DNA of 20,368 nt, taken from NCBI GenBank assembly GCA_946480715.1, contig CAMLKK010000042.1, forward strand, positions 1 to 20,368. Direction: 5' to 3'. Within the stretch, counting starts at the first letter, position 1; every line of letters begins with the position of its first letter. The position numbers and the translations under genes are program-made. The notes beneath the pieces were generated by a model. The model was not told the DNA's origin. It saw nothing but the letters and a program-made list of their open reading frames with translations, and did no database searches. Positions 1 to 7,678 of the stretch are shown in pieces. The stretch comes from an uncultured Bacteriovorax sp. GTDB lineage: Bacteria > Bdellovibrionota > Bacteriovoracia > Bacteriovoracales > Bacteriovoracaceae.

Positions 1-1508
1 GTAACGATCCTATTATGCAGTTGGGCCGATATACTCTTGGTGTGCAAATGAACCAGGTTGAGTATGAATACGGTAAACGTATGTACGATGATTTTAAATC
101 AAAAGGTATGTCTGATTTCGAAGCTGAAGCGGCGATGAATGATTGGGTTATTAAAACAGAGAGAGGGAAAGCGTTCGTTTCTGATGGCACTTATGATAAA
201 GTTGCCGATCGCGCTTACCACGATCAACTTGCAAAAGAATATAATAAAGAGGTTGTTGCTTGTAACTCAGATACATGTACAGGGTTCACAGGAACAAAAC
301 AACCAGAACCAGATTATAAACTTCCTCCAACGTCTTCTGTTTCAGAAAGTGCTAAGTCATTCCTATCATCAATGGGAATTTACGAGCCAACGCTTGAAGA
401 TGCGACTAAAAAATTTCAGGAACAATGGAACCTAATGGATCTTTATCTTGGTCAGCCGATTGATAGAAATCTTTATTTTAAATATGCTGAAAATCTCATC
501 AATCAAATTCTTGTTTCGGATAAAGCAAAAGTAGAAGCGCTTCTTGCTCGTAGAGCGAAGTTGATTACGCTTTATAACAATACTAAGAAATTGATGAACG
601 GAAAAAACAACAGCGGTGGTCTGGGTAATAATCCGCAAAATAATCCTACGACTCAGCCGGGTCTAGGAAACGTGAGTGTGGGAAGACAAACCGGCGTGAG
701 CAGCAGTCAGACAGTGACTCTCGCAGGGACAAACACTTCAGGATCTGCTGCTGGACAAGCAGGAAATGCATTTAAAACAGCAAACAGTTCATCTGATTCG
801 CAAGCAGCATTTCTCACAAGCAATTCTTCAGCTGATACGGGAGCAACACTTTCATCAAATGCATCTGTTGGTGGTAACTCAACGACAATGTCTTCTGGTG
901 GAAGAAACAGCGTGCGCTCAGCTGGTGGAAGAAACTATGCAGTTTCTGGATCGGCCAGAACACAACTTGAGGCCATTAAAAAATCATCTTCTAAAAATAA
1001 AGTTCAATACGGACAAATGGGAACTGCTGCCGGTAAAAACATGATCAAAAATGAAGATGCTATTGTTGCTGGCCTTTCTAAAAAAATGGGTGAGGGGCTC
1101 GACAAAAATTTCCTTGCTAAACACAGTGGAAGTTTTGCTAAAGCGATGAATGGATTGTATGACCCAGATACAGCAAAAGACGCGCTTGCAAAATCTAGTT
1201 CAGGTTCTAAATCGACAACGACAACACCTTCGTCTTCATCGAATTCAAACTATAATAGAAGTGGTTCTTATTCGTCTTACAATGGCGGCGGTGGTTCAAG
1301 TGGAAGTTCAAGCAGCTCACGAAGTGATTCAAATCCTTCTGACAGCGGTGAACGTCGTTCGGGAGCAAACGGTTTTAATTCAGCTCGCGGTACAACTGAA
1401 TATAGAAAAATTCAAAAACCAGATTTGTTCAAGAAAATTTCTGAACGTTACAACTCTTCTCGCGGAAAACTTGGTCTTAAAGAAGTCGAATCATCTGACG
1501 AACAATAA
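1..1508 (+). CDS. Hypothetical Ser/Gly/Asn-rich protein, 5'-partial
   Basis: The reading frame is open from the first complete codon at position 3, and no ribosome-binding site precedes the ATG at 15. The gene therefore very probably begins left of the window, and 501 residues are visible. Counting from the ATG at 15, residues 1-200 are a mostly helical, charged region. It contains a CxxxxC pair (about residues 82 and 87) that could form a disulphide. Residues 200-330 are low-complexity Ser/Gly/Asn/Thr sequence. Residues 330-395 form a second ordered, Lys-rich block. Residues 395-455 are almost pure Ser/Gly/Asn/Thr, and a basic tail follows. Long Ser-rich linkers are common in exported or envelope proteins, but the signal-peptide region is not visible, so location is unknown. 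I do not recognise a family. It ends 3 bases before the stop of the convergent gene at 1512 and shares a hairpin with it. The call is secure as coding, unknown as function. Confidence 0.85.
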   Translation, partial: NDPIMQLGRYTLGVQMNQVEYEYGKRMYDDFKSKGMSDFEAEAAMNDWVIKTERGKAFVSDGTYDKVADRAYHDQLAKEYNKEVVACNSDTCTGFTGTKQPEPDYKLPPTSSVSESAKSFLSSMGIYEPTLEDATKKFQEQWNLMDLYLGQPIDRNLYFKYAENLINQILVSDKAKVEALLARRAKLITLYNNTKKLMNGKNNSGGLGNNPQNNPTTQPGLGNVSVGRQTGVSSSQTVTLAGTNTSGSAAGQAGNAFKTANSSSDSQAAFLTSNSSADTGATLSSNASVGGNSTTMSSGGRNSVRSAGGRNYAVSGSARTQLEAIKKSSSKNKVQYGQMGTAAGKNMIKNEDAIVAGLSKKMGEGLDKNFLAKHSGSFAKAMNGLYDPDTAKDALAKSSSGSKSTTTTPSSSSNSNYNRSGSYSSYNGGGGSSGSSSSSRSDSNPSDSGERRSGANGFNSARGTTEYRKIQKPDLFKKISERYNSSRGKLGLKEVESSDEQ

Positions 1509-1511
1509 TTC

Positions 1512-2108
1512 TTAATACTGACAAAGCAGATCTCTCATTTTGATGAGGTCTGCTTTTCTTGAATGGCGATCGATAGACTTTTTACCTTTCGTCGTATCAA
1601 TCACTAATTCAAAATAACCTTTGTTCTCAAAATGTTTGAGCGCCTCTTTATTTTGAGCGTACTGATTGCGAATCTTTGCCATGTTGGGTGAATCAATGAA
1701 GTGCTCAACTGTGAGTGAGTCACTGCTTTTGAGTTCAAATTTTGTCTGCCAAACAGGAATAAAAAAGACTTTATAAATAAGTGTTAGTTTCGTTCCTTGT
1801 TTAACTAAGTTTTTCTCGTAGAAATAAAAGCCTAACAATATAACTGGCGTAAGGATGAGAGTCCATTGCACGAGGTGACCTAAAAAAAGTAAACTAGGGT
1901 CTTCGTAGGTAAGAAGTTTTTCAATAACTGCACGAGCAGCAAGCCACATAAGAAAAAGTACAGCGAGAGCAGCGGCAAGATATCCCCAGAAAATCATCGG
2001 GAGACCATAAGTTTTTAAAGTGATTTGTTTCGGTTCAGTTGTTTTAACTTCAACACGATCACCTTCATCTTGATTATCAGTAACTGGAAAAATATACATC
2101 AATCCCAT
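1512..2108 (-). CDS. Hypothetical two-TM membrane protein at the end of the dpp operon
   Basis: This 198-aa protein has no signal peptide. It has two predicted membrane helices (about residues 37-61 and 72-96) and a soluble C-terminal domain of about 100 residues rich in alternating beta-like and charged segments (residues 105-195). The architecture resembles bacterial PH-like membrane proteins with a two-helix anchor, but this is structural guesswork and no motif proves it. It begins 18 bases after dppF on the same strand, so it is probably co-transcribed with the importer as its last gene. The ribosome-binding site before the ATG at 2108 is weak (GGAA). A second ATG three codons downstream is an alternative start. 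Function unknown. Confidence 0.75.
   Translation of the reverse strand: MGLMYIFPVTDNQDEGDRVEVKTTEPKQITLKTYGLPMIFWGYLAAALAVLFLMWLAARAVIEKLLTYEDPSLLFLGHLVQWTLILTPVILLGFYFYEKNLVKQGTKLTLIYKVFFIPVWQTKFELKSSDSLTVEHFIDSPNMAKIRNQYAQNKEALKHFENKGYFELVIDTTKGKKSIDRHSRKADLIKMRDLLCQY
1523..1556 (+). terminator. Intrinsic terminator for the Ser-rich gene, inside the next gene's coding end
   Basis: A 12-bp stem (1523-1534 with 1545-1556, one G-T pair) has a 10-base loop and is followed by TTTTCTT on the + strand. It lies 15 bases after the stop of the + strand gene. The whole stem is within the last 15 codons of the convergent - strand gene (stop at 1512), so the same bases serve as terminator and as coding sequence. 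No good T-tract follows it on the - strand. Confidence 0.6.
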
Positions 2109-2126
2109 AACATTTCCGTCTAGATT

Positions 2127-3086
2127 TTAAGTTTTTGGTTCTGCCTCAAAACAAGCGACGAGGCGACCTTGTTTTTCTTCTAATTCAGGTACGCGAGTTT
2201 TACAACTTGGTTGGACCATCGGACAGCGAGTGCTAAAAGCGCAACCAACTGGAATATTCAAAGGACTTGGCATCTCACCGAAAACTGGAATTCCTTCATG
2301 GTTAATTGGTTCATCCATGAGGTGTGGTGCACTTTCTAATAAAATTTTGGTGTAAGGGTGAGTCGGGTTTTTAAAGATTGCATCTCTTGTTCCATATTCA
2401 ACGATACGACCTAAATACATAACAAGAATTCGATCAGACACGTGACCAATAACCGAAAGGTCATGTGAAATAAAAAGATAGGAGAGTTTAAATTCACGCT
2501 GCAGTTCCATTAAAAGATTCAGAACTTGCGCTTGAATGGAAACATCGAGGGCCGAAACTGGCTCATCTAAAATGAGAATTTTTGGACGAAGCATGAGAGC
2601 GCGGGCAATCCCTAATCGCTGGCGTTGACCACCGCTGAATTGGTGTGGGTAGCGTTTTGCAAACTCTGGACGCAGACCAACTTTTTTCATCATCTCCATA
2701 ACAAGAGTTTCGATTTCTGCTGCTGATTTATCCGTATTGATTCTTAACGGATCAGCGATGATATCGAACGCTTTTTTGCGAGGATTTAATGATTGATATG
2801 GGTCCTGGAAAACCATTTGAATTTGAGAGTGAAAGTCTTCCGCACTCATATCTTCAAATGCACGACCATCGATTTTTAAATCACCGAGTGTCTTTTTTTC
2901 GAGTTGAGTGAGAACTTTTGCCAACGTACTTTTTCCACATCCTGATTCACCAACTATTCCTAGTGTTTCGTTTTGTGCCAGTGTGAAATTAATATTATTA
3001 AGAGCACGCAGTTGTTTTGTCTCTGCAAACATCTTTTTGATTTCGTAAATCTTAGAAACATTTTTGACTTCGAGGAGTGAGGTCAT
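2127..3086 (-). CDS. dppF: Dipeptide ABC transporter ATP-binding protein DppF
   Basis: One of the two cytoplasmic ATPases that energise dipeptide import. The 319-aa sequence has a Walker A motif GESGCGKST (residues 46-54), Q-loop VFQDP (92-96), ABC signature FSGGQ (150-154) and Walker B ILILDEP (170-176). An oligopeptide/dipeptide C-terminal extension follows, with four cysteines in a GCxFxxRC...C...C pattern. That pattern is the place where a [4Fe-4S] cluster has been described in related Dpp ATPases, so a cluster here is an inference. The start overlaps the dppD stop as ATGA (3083-3086), with AAGGAG inside the dppD tail, so translation is coupled. Gene order and the DppA match favour Dpp over Opp. 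Confidence 0.93.
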   Translation of the reverse strand: MTSLLEVKNVSKIYEIKKMFAETKQLRALNNINFTLAQNETLGIVGESGCGKSTLAKVLTQLEKKTLGDLKIDGRAFEDMSAEDFHSQIQMVFQDPYQSLNPRKKAFDIIADPLRINTDKSAAEIETLVMEMMKKVGLRPEFAKRYPHQFSGGQRQRLGIARALMLRPKILILDEPVSALDVSIQAQVLNLLMELQREFKLSYLFISHDLSVIGHVSDRILVMYLGRIVEYGTRDAIFKNPTHPYTKILLESAPHLMDEPINHEGIPVFGEMPSPLNIPVGCAFSTRCPMVQPSCKTRVPELEEKQGRLVACFEAEPKT

Positions 3087-4069
3087 GAGCGAGCTCCTTT
3101 AATCAGAGGGTGCAGGCAACGGTACTCATGCTGATCTTTGAAAAGTTCAATCGGAGCAAGTGTACAATCCGTCTGACGGGCACTACAGCGTGGATTGAAC
3201 TGACAACCATTTGGTCTCTCGTGAAACGCCGGAACAATTCCCGGTATACTCGGAAGATCTGATTTTGGTTCACGAATATGAGCACTCGGACGGGAGTTCA
3301 AAAGTCCTGCTGTATAGTGATGACGTGGGTGACGAAGTACTTCGTTAGTTTCTCCGCTTTCCACTAATTCACCAGCGTACATAACCTGAATGCGTTCACT
3401 GTATTGGGCGACAAGACCTAAGTCGTGAGTGACGAGGATGACGGCCATATTATTTTTTTGCTGAAGCATTTTTAAGAGAGAAAGAATTTGTTTTTGAATG
3501 GTCACGTCTAGAGCGGTTGTAGGTTCATCAGCAATGAGAAGTTCAGGGTTGCATGAGATCGCCATAGCGATCATCACTCTTTGGGCCATCCCTCCCGAAA
3601 GTTCGAATGGATAAGATTTTAAACGATCTTTTGGTGATGGAATTCCCACAAGAGTGAGAAGTTCAACAGCTCGGTTACGAGCTTCTTGTTTTGAAATATT
3701 TTCATGTTCAAGAATTGTTTCGACTAACTGAAACTCAACCGTGAGGAAAGGGTTGAGAGCTGTCATTGGATCCTGGAAAATCATAGACATTTTTTTTCCA
3801 CGCCATGATCTTCTTTTGCTTTCTGATAAAGACAATAATTCCTGCCCATCGAAGTTCATCGATTTCGCAGTCACGATAGCGTTATCAGGCAGAATGCCCA
3901 TGAGGGCGAGGTTAGTAATACTTTTACCTGATCCAGATTCACCTACAACTCCGAGCATCTCTCCTTTTTTTAAATGAAAAGAAAGATCGCGAATGGCGTG
4001 TAGAGGAGTTTTACTCCTGTCTGTTTTAAAATGGATGTTCAGATTATTTATCGATAATAAGTCGCTCAT
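3083..4069 (-). CDS. dppD: Dipeptide ABC transporter ATP-binding protein DppD
   Basis: The second ATPase of the importer, expected to pair with DppF beneath the DppBC channel. In 328 aa it shows Walker A GESGSGKS (residues 43-50), Q-loop IFQDP (97-101), signature LSGGM (157-161) and Walker B LLIADEP (177-183). The signature is the usual slightly degenerate form of this subunit. The C-terminal oligopeptide-transporter extension has four cysteines, GCxFxxRC followed by two more, matching the iron-sulphur-binding pattern described in Dpp homologues. The start lies one base after the dppC stop (TAA-G-ATG), and the 3' end overlaps dppF by four bases. Length and motifs are normal for the family. 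Confidence 0.93.
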   Translation of the reverse strand: MSDLLSINNLNIHFKTDRSKTPLHAIRDLSFHLKKGEMLGVVGESGSGKSITNLALMGILPDNAIVTAKSMNFDGQELLSLSESKRRSWRGKKMSMIFQDPMTALNPFLTVEFQLVETILEHENISKQEARNRAVELLTLVGIPSPKDRLKSYPFELSGGMAQRVMIAMAISCNPELLIADEPTTALDVTIQKQILSLLKMLQQKNNMAVILVTHDLGLVAQYSERIQVMYAGELVESGETNEVLRHPRHHYTAGLLNSRPSAHIREPKSDLPSIPGIVPAFHERPNGCQFNPRCSARQTDCTLAPIELFKDQHEYRCLHPLIKGARS

Positions 4070-4070
4070 C

Positions 4071-4937
4071 TTAACTCTGTTTTTTTAATCTCGGATCAAG
4101 CGCGTCTCTGAGACCGTCGCCGAGAAGGTTAAAGGAGAGAACAACAATCAAAATACAAAGTCCTGGAAGAGTAACCATCCAAGGTGAGCTTTCAATAAAA
4201 CTACGAGCATCTGATAACATCGTTCCCCATTCTGCCATTGGGGCCTGAGCACCTAAACCTAAAAAGCCCAGGGCCGCACAGTTTAGAATTCCATCACTGA
4301 ATCCAAGTGTTGCTTGAACGATTAGCGGAGCTAAACAGTTAGGAAGAATTTCGATAAACATTAAACGGAAATGTCCTGCTCCATAAAGTTTTGCAGCAGA
4401 AACATATTGTCTGTTTTTTTCAACCATCACTTGCGCGCGGATGATTCTTACGAAGTTGGGAATTGCGACCACACTCACGGCAACGATTGCGTTTGAAATA
4501 CCAGGTCCTAAGACCGCCACGATTACAATAGCAAAGAGAATACTTGGAAGTGACATAATGAGATCAGTGATTCTCATGATTGTTTTATCAACGAAGCCGC
4601 CGTAGTAACCAGCAAAGACTCCGAGAATTGTTCCGGCAATCAATGAGAGAATGACGACCATGAATCCTACACTCAATGAAATACGTGATCCGTAAATAAG
4701 ACGCGATAAAAGATCGCGACCCAAGTCATCTGTTCCCAGAGGGAAAAGAGAATTTCCGCCTTCAACGAATGATGGAGGTAGTCTTAGTGCGTCTGTATAA
4801 ACGGCCGTAGGATCATGCGGGGCCAGTACAGGTGCAAGCAGAGCAATGAGTGTGGCAAGGATGATGAGAATAATTCCAATCAAGCTACCTTTATTTTTTT
4901 TGAGTTCAAAAAAGAGTTCTTTAAAAAATGGTCCCAT
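4071..4937 (-). CDS. dppC: Dipeptide ABC transporter permease DppC
   Basis: Inner-membrane permease subunit of 288 aa. The N-terminus has an amphipathic segment and a first membrane helix (about residues 18-38). It is followed by the OppC/DppC signature stretch FPLGTDDLGRDLLSRL (about 65-80), then five more hydrophobic helices. A coupling (EAA-type) loop around residues 171-206 contacts the ATPases in this family. The start ATG directly abuts the dppB stop with no gap, indicating translational coupling. No oddity in length or motifs. Confidence 0.92.
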   Translation of the reverse strand: MGPFFKELFFELKKNKGSLIGIILIILATLIALLAPVLAPHDPTAVYTDALRLPPSFVEGGNSLFPLGTDDLGRDLLSRLIYGSRISLSVGFMVVILSLIAGTILGVFAGYYGGFVDKTIMRITDLIMSLPSILFAIVIVAVLGPGISNAIVAVSVVAIPNFVRIIRAQVMVEKNRQYVSAAKLYGAGHFRLMFIEILPNCLAPLIVQATLGFSDGILNCAALGFLGLGAQAPMAEWGTMLSDARSFIESSPWMVTLPGLCILIVVLSFNLLGDGLRDALDPRLKKQS

Positions 4938-5954
4938 TTAGTTCTTCATCCTTGGGTTTAGAAGATAATAAATGATATCGACCACCATGTTGGTGAAGAC
5001 GATGATGAAAGAAATAATGAGAACACCACCCTGGATAACGGGGTAATCTCTTTGCGTGATACTTTGAACAATCCACTTACCAATTCCAGGCCATGAGAAA
5101 ATTGTTTCTGTGAGGATGGCACCAGTAATGATTGATCCGAATAGGAGAGCAAGAGTGGTGACAATCGGAACCAGAGCATTTCTTAGAGCGTGAATATAAA
5201 TAATACGACTGCGGCCAAGACCTTTAGCTTTTGCCGTACGAATATAATCTTCACCTAAAACTTCCAGCATGCTTGATCTTGTCATACGTGCGATGACGGC
5301 CAGAGGAATTGTTCCAAGGGCAATACTTGGCAAAATGAGATGGCGAAGAGCACTTAAAAAAGGAGCAAACCCATCTGCTTCACGCACTGATGTCTGAAGC
5401 GTGTCGATTAGATAAAAACCAGACCACAATGGGATTTCATAAAGAAAATCAATTCGACCAGAAACGGGAGTGAGTCCAAGTTTTACAGAGAAAACGAGAA
5501 TGAGAATAAGTCCCCACCAAAAAATGGGCATTGAATAACCAACTAGAGAACCACTCATGAGGAAATAATCAAAGAAGCTGTTGCGTTTAACAGCGGCCCA
5601 AATTCCCAGAGGGATTCCCAGTATTGTGGCCATAAAAAGTCCGACCATTCCCAATTCCATCGTCGCAGGAAAGCGTTCGATGAATTCGCTCCACACGGAA
5701 TTGTTGGTAAGAATCGATGTTCCAATGTCACCGCTTAAAATGTTTTTTAGATAGATCCAGAACTGCTGAATGATTGGCAGATCAAGACCTAAGGCCTTCT
5801 TCATTTCAAGATAGCGAGCAGGATCGGCCCCTCTTTCTCCAATGAGATTAAGAACCGGGTCTCCAGGAATAAGACGAATGAGAACAAAACAGATAAGACT
5901 GATTCCAAGCAATGTTGGAATCAAGTCTAATCCTTTTTTTAAAATAAATTTCAT
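4938..5954 (-). CDS. dppB: Dipeptide ABC transporter permease DppB
   Basis: Inner-membrane permease subunit of 338 aa. The N-terminal helix is followed by the family stretch RLIPGDPV (about residues 27-34). The core has several membrane helices. The very conserved coupling segment (residues about 220-260) includes MTRSSMLEVLGEDYIRTAKA, which from memory is nearly identical to Escherichia coli DppB. The segment around residues 165-205 is also DppB-like, a large periplasmic insertion containing SGR and a run of acidic residues. It lies 8 bases after dppA and abuts dppC, so it belongs to a five-gene transporter operon. Confidence 0.93.
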   Translation of the reverse strand: MKFILKKGLDLIPTLLGISLICFVLIRLIPGDPVLNLIGERGADPARYLEMKKALGLDLPIIQQFWIYLKNILSGDIGTSILTNNSVWSEFIERFPATMELGMVGLFMATILGIPLGIWAAVKRNSFFDYFLMSGSLVGYSMPIFWWGLILILVFSVKLGLTPVSGRIDFLYEIPLWSGFYLIDTLQTSVREADGFAPFLSALRHLILPSIALGTIPLAVIARMTRSSMLEVLGEDYIRTAKAKGLGRSRIIYIHALRNALVPIVTTLALLFGSIITGAILTETIFSWPGIGKWIVQSITQRDYPVIQGGVLIISFIIVFTNMVVDIIYYLLNPRMKN

Positions 5955-5962
5955 ATAAAGAT

Positions 5963-7543
5963 TTAGTCGATTGAAACTTCGGCCAAAGAGTCTAGCCCAA
6001 GTGGATGAATAACATAACCTTTAACCTTTTTAGACATTACACGGAAAACTTTTGAGTGCGCTAAAGTTACCCATGGAGCTTCATCTTTAAAGATTTTCTG
6101 AGCATCCATATAAAGCTTCGTTCTTTTTTTAACGTCAGAGTTGATCTTAGCGTCGCTGATAAGTTTTTCAAACGGTTCATGACACCAACGAGCGTAGTTA
6201 CTTCCAGATTTAACACTCGCACATCCAAGAAGAACGTTTAGGAAATTATCTGGATCTCCGTTATCTCCTGTCCAACCCATTTGAAGCATTTGATGGCTTC
6301 CGCTCTTAGATTTTTCTAAATATGTAGGCCAGTCATATGAAACGAGTTTTGCTTTGATACCAACTTTTGCAAGGTCTGCTTGCATAAGTTCGCCCATTTT
6401 TTTTCCGTTTGGATTGTAAGGACGAGCAACTGGGAGTGTCCAAATTTCTGTTTCAAATCCGTTTGCTAATCCAGCTTTTTTAAGAAGCTCTTGCGCTTTT
6501 GCTGGGTTGTAATCGTAGTCTTTGATTGAGTCGTTATAAGACCAAATTGTTGGAGGAAGCGGGTTCTTTGCTACTGAAGCGTTCCCCATATAAATAGCGT
6601 TGATGTATGCTGGACGATTGAGAGCGTGGTTAATTGCACGACGAACAAGAACATTATCAAATGGTTTTTTCGTCACGTTCATAGCGAGGAAACCAACGTT
6701 TAAACCAGCTCCTTCCATTACAGTGAGTGAAGCTACTTTTTTTAGATCAGCAATGTCAGCTGGAGCTGGCTCGTTTACGAAATGACATTCGCCCGCTTTA
6801 AGTTTTTGCGTACGAACGTTAGCATCAGGAGTGATCGCGAAAATTAATTTCTCGATATTTCCCTTTTTTCCCCAGAATGATTTGTTGGCCTCATAACGAA
6901 TCACACTGTCTTTAGCATATGATTGGAAAACAAATGGTCCAGTTCCCACCGGAAGAGTATCCATATCAGCAAGCTTTCCCGTTTTTTGTAACTGAGAGCC
7001 GTACTCACTTGAAAGAATGCTCATGAAACTCATGGCAAGATTGGCAAGGAATGGAGCTTCTGGTTGGTTAAGTGTAATTTGAACTTTCATTGGATCAAGG
7101 ACTTTCACACTTGAGATGAGAGTTCCCATTTCCATACCGTCGAAATATTCGTACTGTCCGCCACCAACTTTATTGAACGGGTGAGTTTTTGTACGTTGAC
7201 GTTCAATTGAGAACACTACGTCTTCAGCATTGAAGTCGCGAGTTGGTTTGAAATACTTAGTTTTGTGGAATTTTACACCTGGTCTTAAAGTGAATGTGTA
7301 AACTTTTTTATCCGCCGAGATGTCCCACTTTGTTGCGAGTCCCGGAATGATCTTAGTTGTCCCGCGCTCGAATTCGACAAGACGATTGTAGATTGTCGCC
7401 GCAGTTGCATTAACCGATGTCCCGTCTGTCACGAGTTGTGGATTAAACGAACTTGGTGAACCTTCAGAACAGTAAACAAATGTTTTGGCCATTAAAGGCG
7501 AAGAGAAAATACTCGACAGTAGAAGTATGTTTAAAAACTTCAT
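5963..7543 (-). CDS. dppA: Periplasmic dipeptide-binding protein DppA
   Basis: Solute-binding protein, family 5, of 526 aa. It delivers dipeptides, and in E. coli also heme, to DppBCDF. A Sec signal peptide (residues 1-19, ending PLMA) is followed by mature KTFVYCSEGSPSSFNPQLVT. Blocks such as the GTGPF motif and GWTGDNGDPDNF are, from memory, close to E. coli DppA. This is why I choose dipeptide rather than oligopeptide specificity. Cysteines are conserved near the mature N-terminus and in the GCAS...RWC region. There is no lipobox, consistent with a soluble periplasmic protein in a Gram-negative. The start is supported by AAGGAG nine bases before ATG. It is the first gene of the operon, transcribed away from the histidine kinase. 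Confidence 0.95.
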   Translation of the reverse strand: MKFLNILLLSSIFSSPLMAKTFVYCSEGSPSSFNPQLVTDGTSVNATAATIYNRLVEFERGTTKIIPGLATKWDISADKKVYTFTLRPGVKFHKTKYFKPTRDFNAEDVVFSIERQRTKTHPFNKVGGGQYEYFDGMEMGTLISSVKVLDPMKVQITLNQPEAPFLANLAMSFMSILSSEYGSQLQKTGKLADMDTLPVGTGPFVFQSYAKDSVIRYEANKSFWGKKGNIEKLIFAITPDANVRTQKLKAGECHFVNEPAPADIADLKKVASLTVMEGAGLNVGFLAMNVTKKPFDNVLVRRAINHALNRPAYINAIYMGNASVAKNPLPPTIWSYNDSIKDYDYNPAKAQELLKKAGLANGFETEIWTLPVARPYNPNGKKMGELMQADLAKVGIKAKLVSYDWPTYLEKSKSGSHQMLQMGWTGDNGDPDNFLNVLLGCASVKSGSNYARWCHEPFEKLISDAKINSDVKKRTKLYMDAQKIFKDEAPWVTLAHSKVFRVMSKKVKGYVIHPLGLDSLAEVSID

Positions 7544-7577
7544 TATAGTGATCTCCTTCAGTTAACGTGTGAGACCC

Positions 7578-7606
7578 ATTGTGTAATATTTGAGTAGGTC
7601 TGACAA
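7578..7606 (-). promoter_or_regulatory. Putative sigma-70-like promoter of dppABCDF
   Basis: Read on the - strand, TTGTCA (7606-7601, five of six to consensus) is followed after 17 bases by CACAAT (7583-7578, four of six). This places transcription initiation some 30 bases upstream of the dppA start codon. It is the best spaced pair in the divergent region, but this is a by-eye match only. Confidence 0.35.
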
Positions 7607-7637
7607 CTTTAAAAAAAATTATGAAAAAAATCTATTT

Positions 7638-7656
7638 AGTCATAAAGAACATGACT
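7638..7656. promoter_or_regulatory. Dyad in the dpp / histidine-kinase divergent region, possible operator
   Basis: AGTCAT, a 7-base spacer, and ATGACT form a perfect 6-bp dyad (7638-7643 with 7651-7656). It ends 22 bases before the histidine-kinase start codon and lies 32 bases upstream of the proposed dpp -35 box. Symmetry and position suit a dimeric regulator acting on one or both genes. Short dyads also occur by chance. Confidence 0.25.
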
Positions 7657-7678
7657 CGTTGTTCCGAAAAATTCTGTA

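Noticed and set aside
3741..3977. 78-codon frame on the + strand opposite dppD
   Set aside because: Shadow of the conserved ATPase coding sequence, with no ribosome-binding site or recognisable features.
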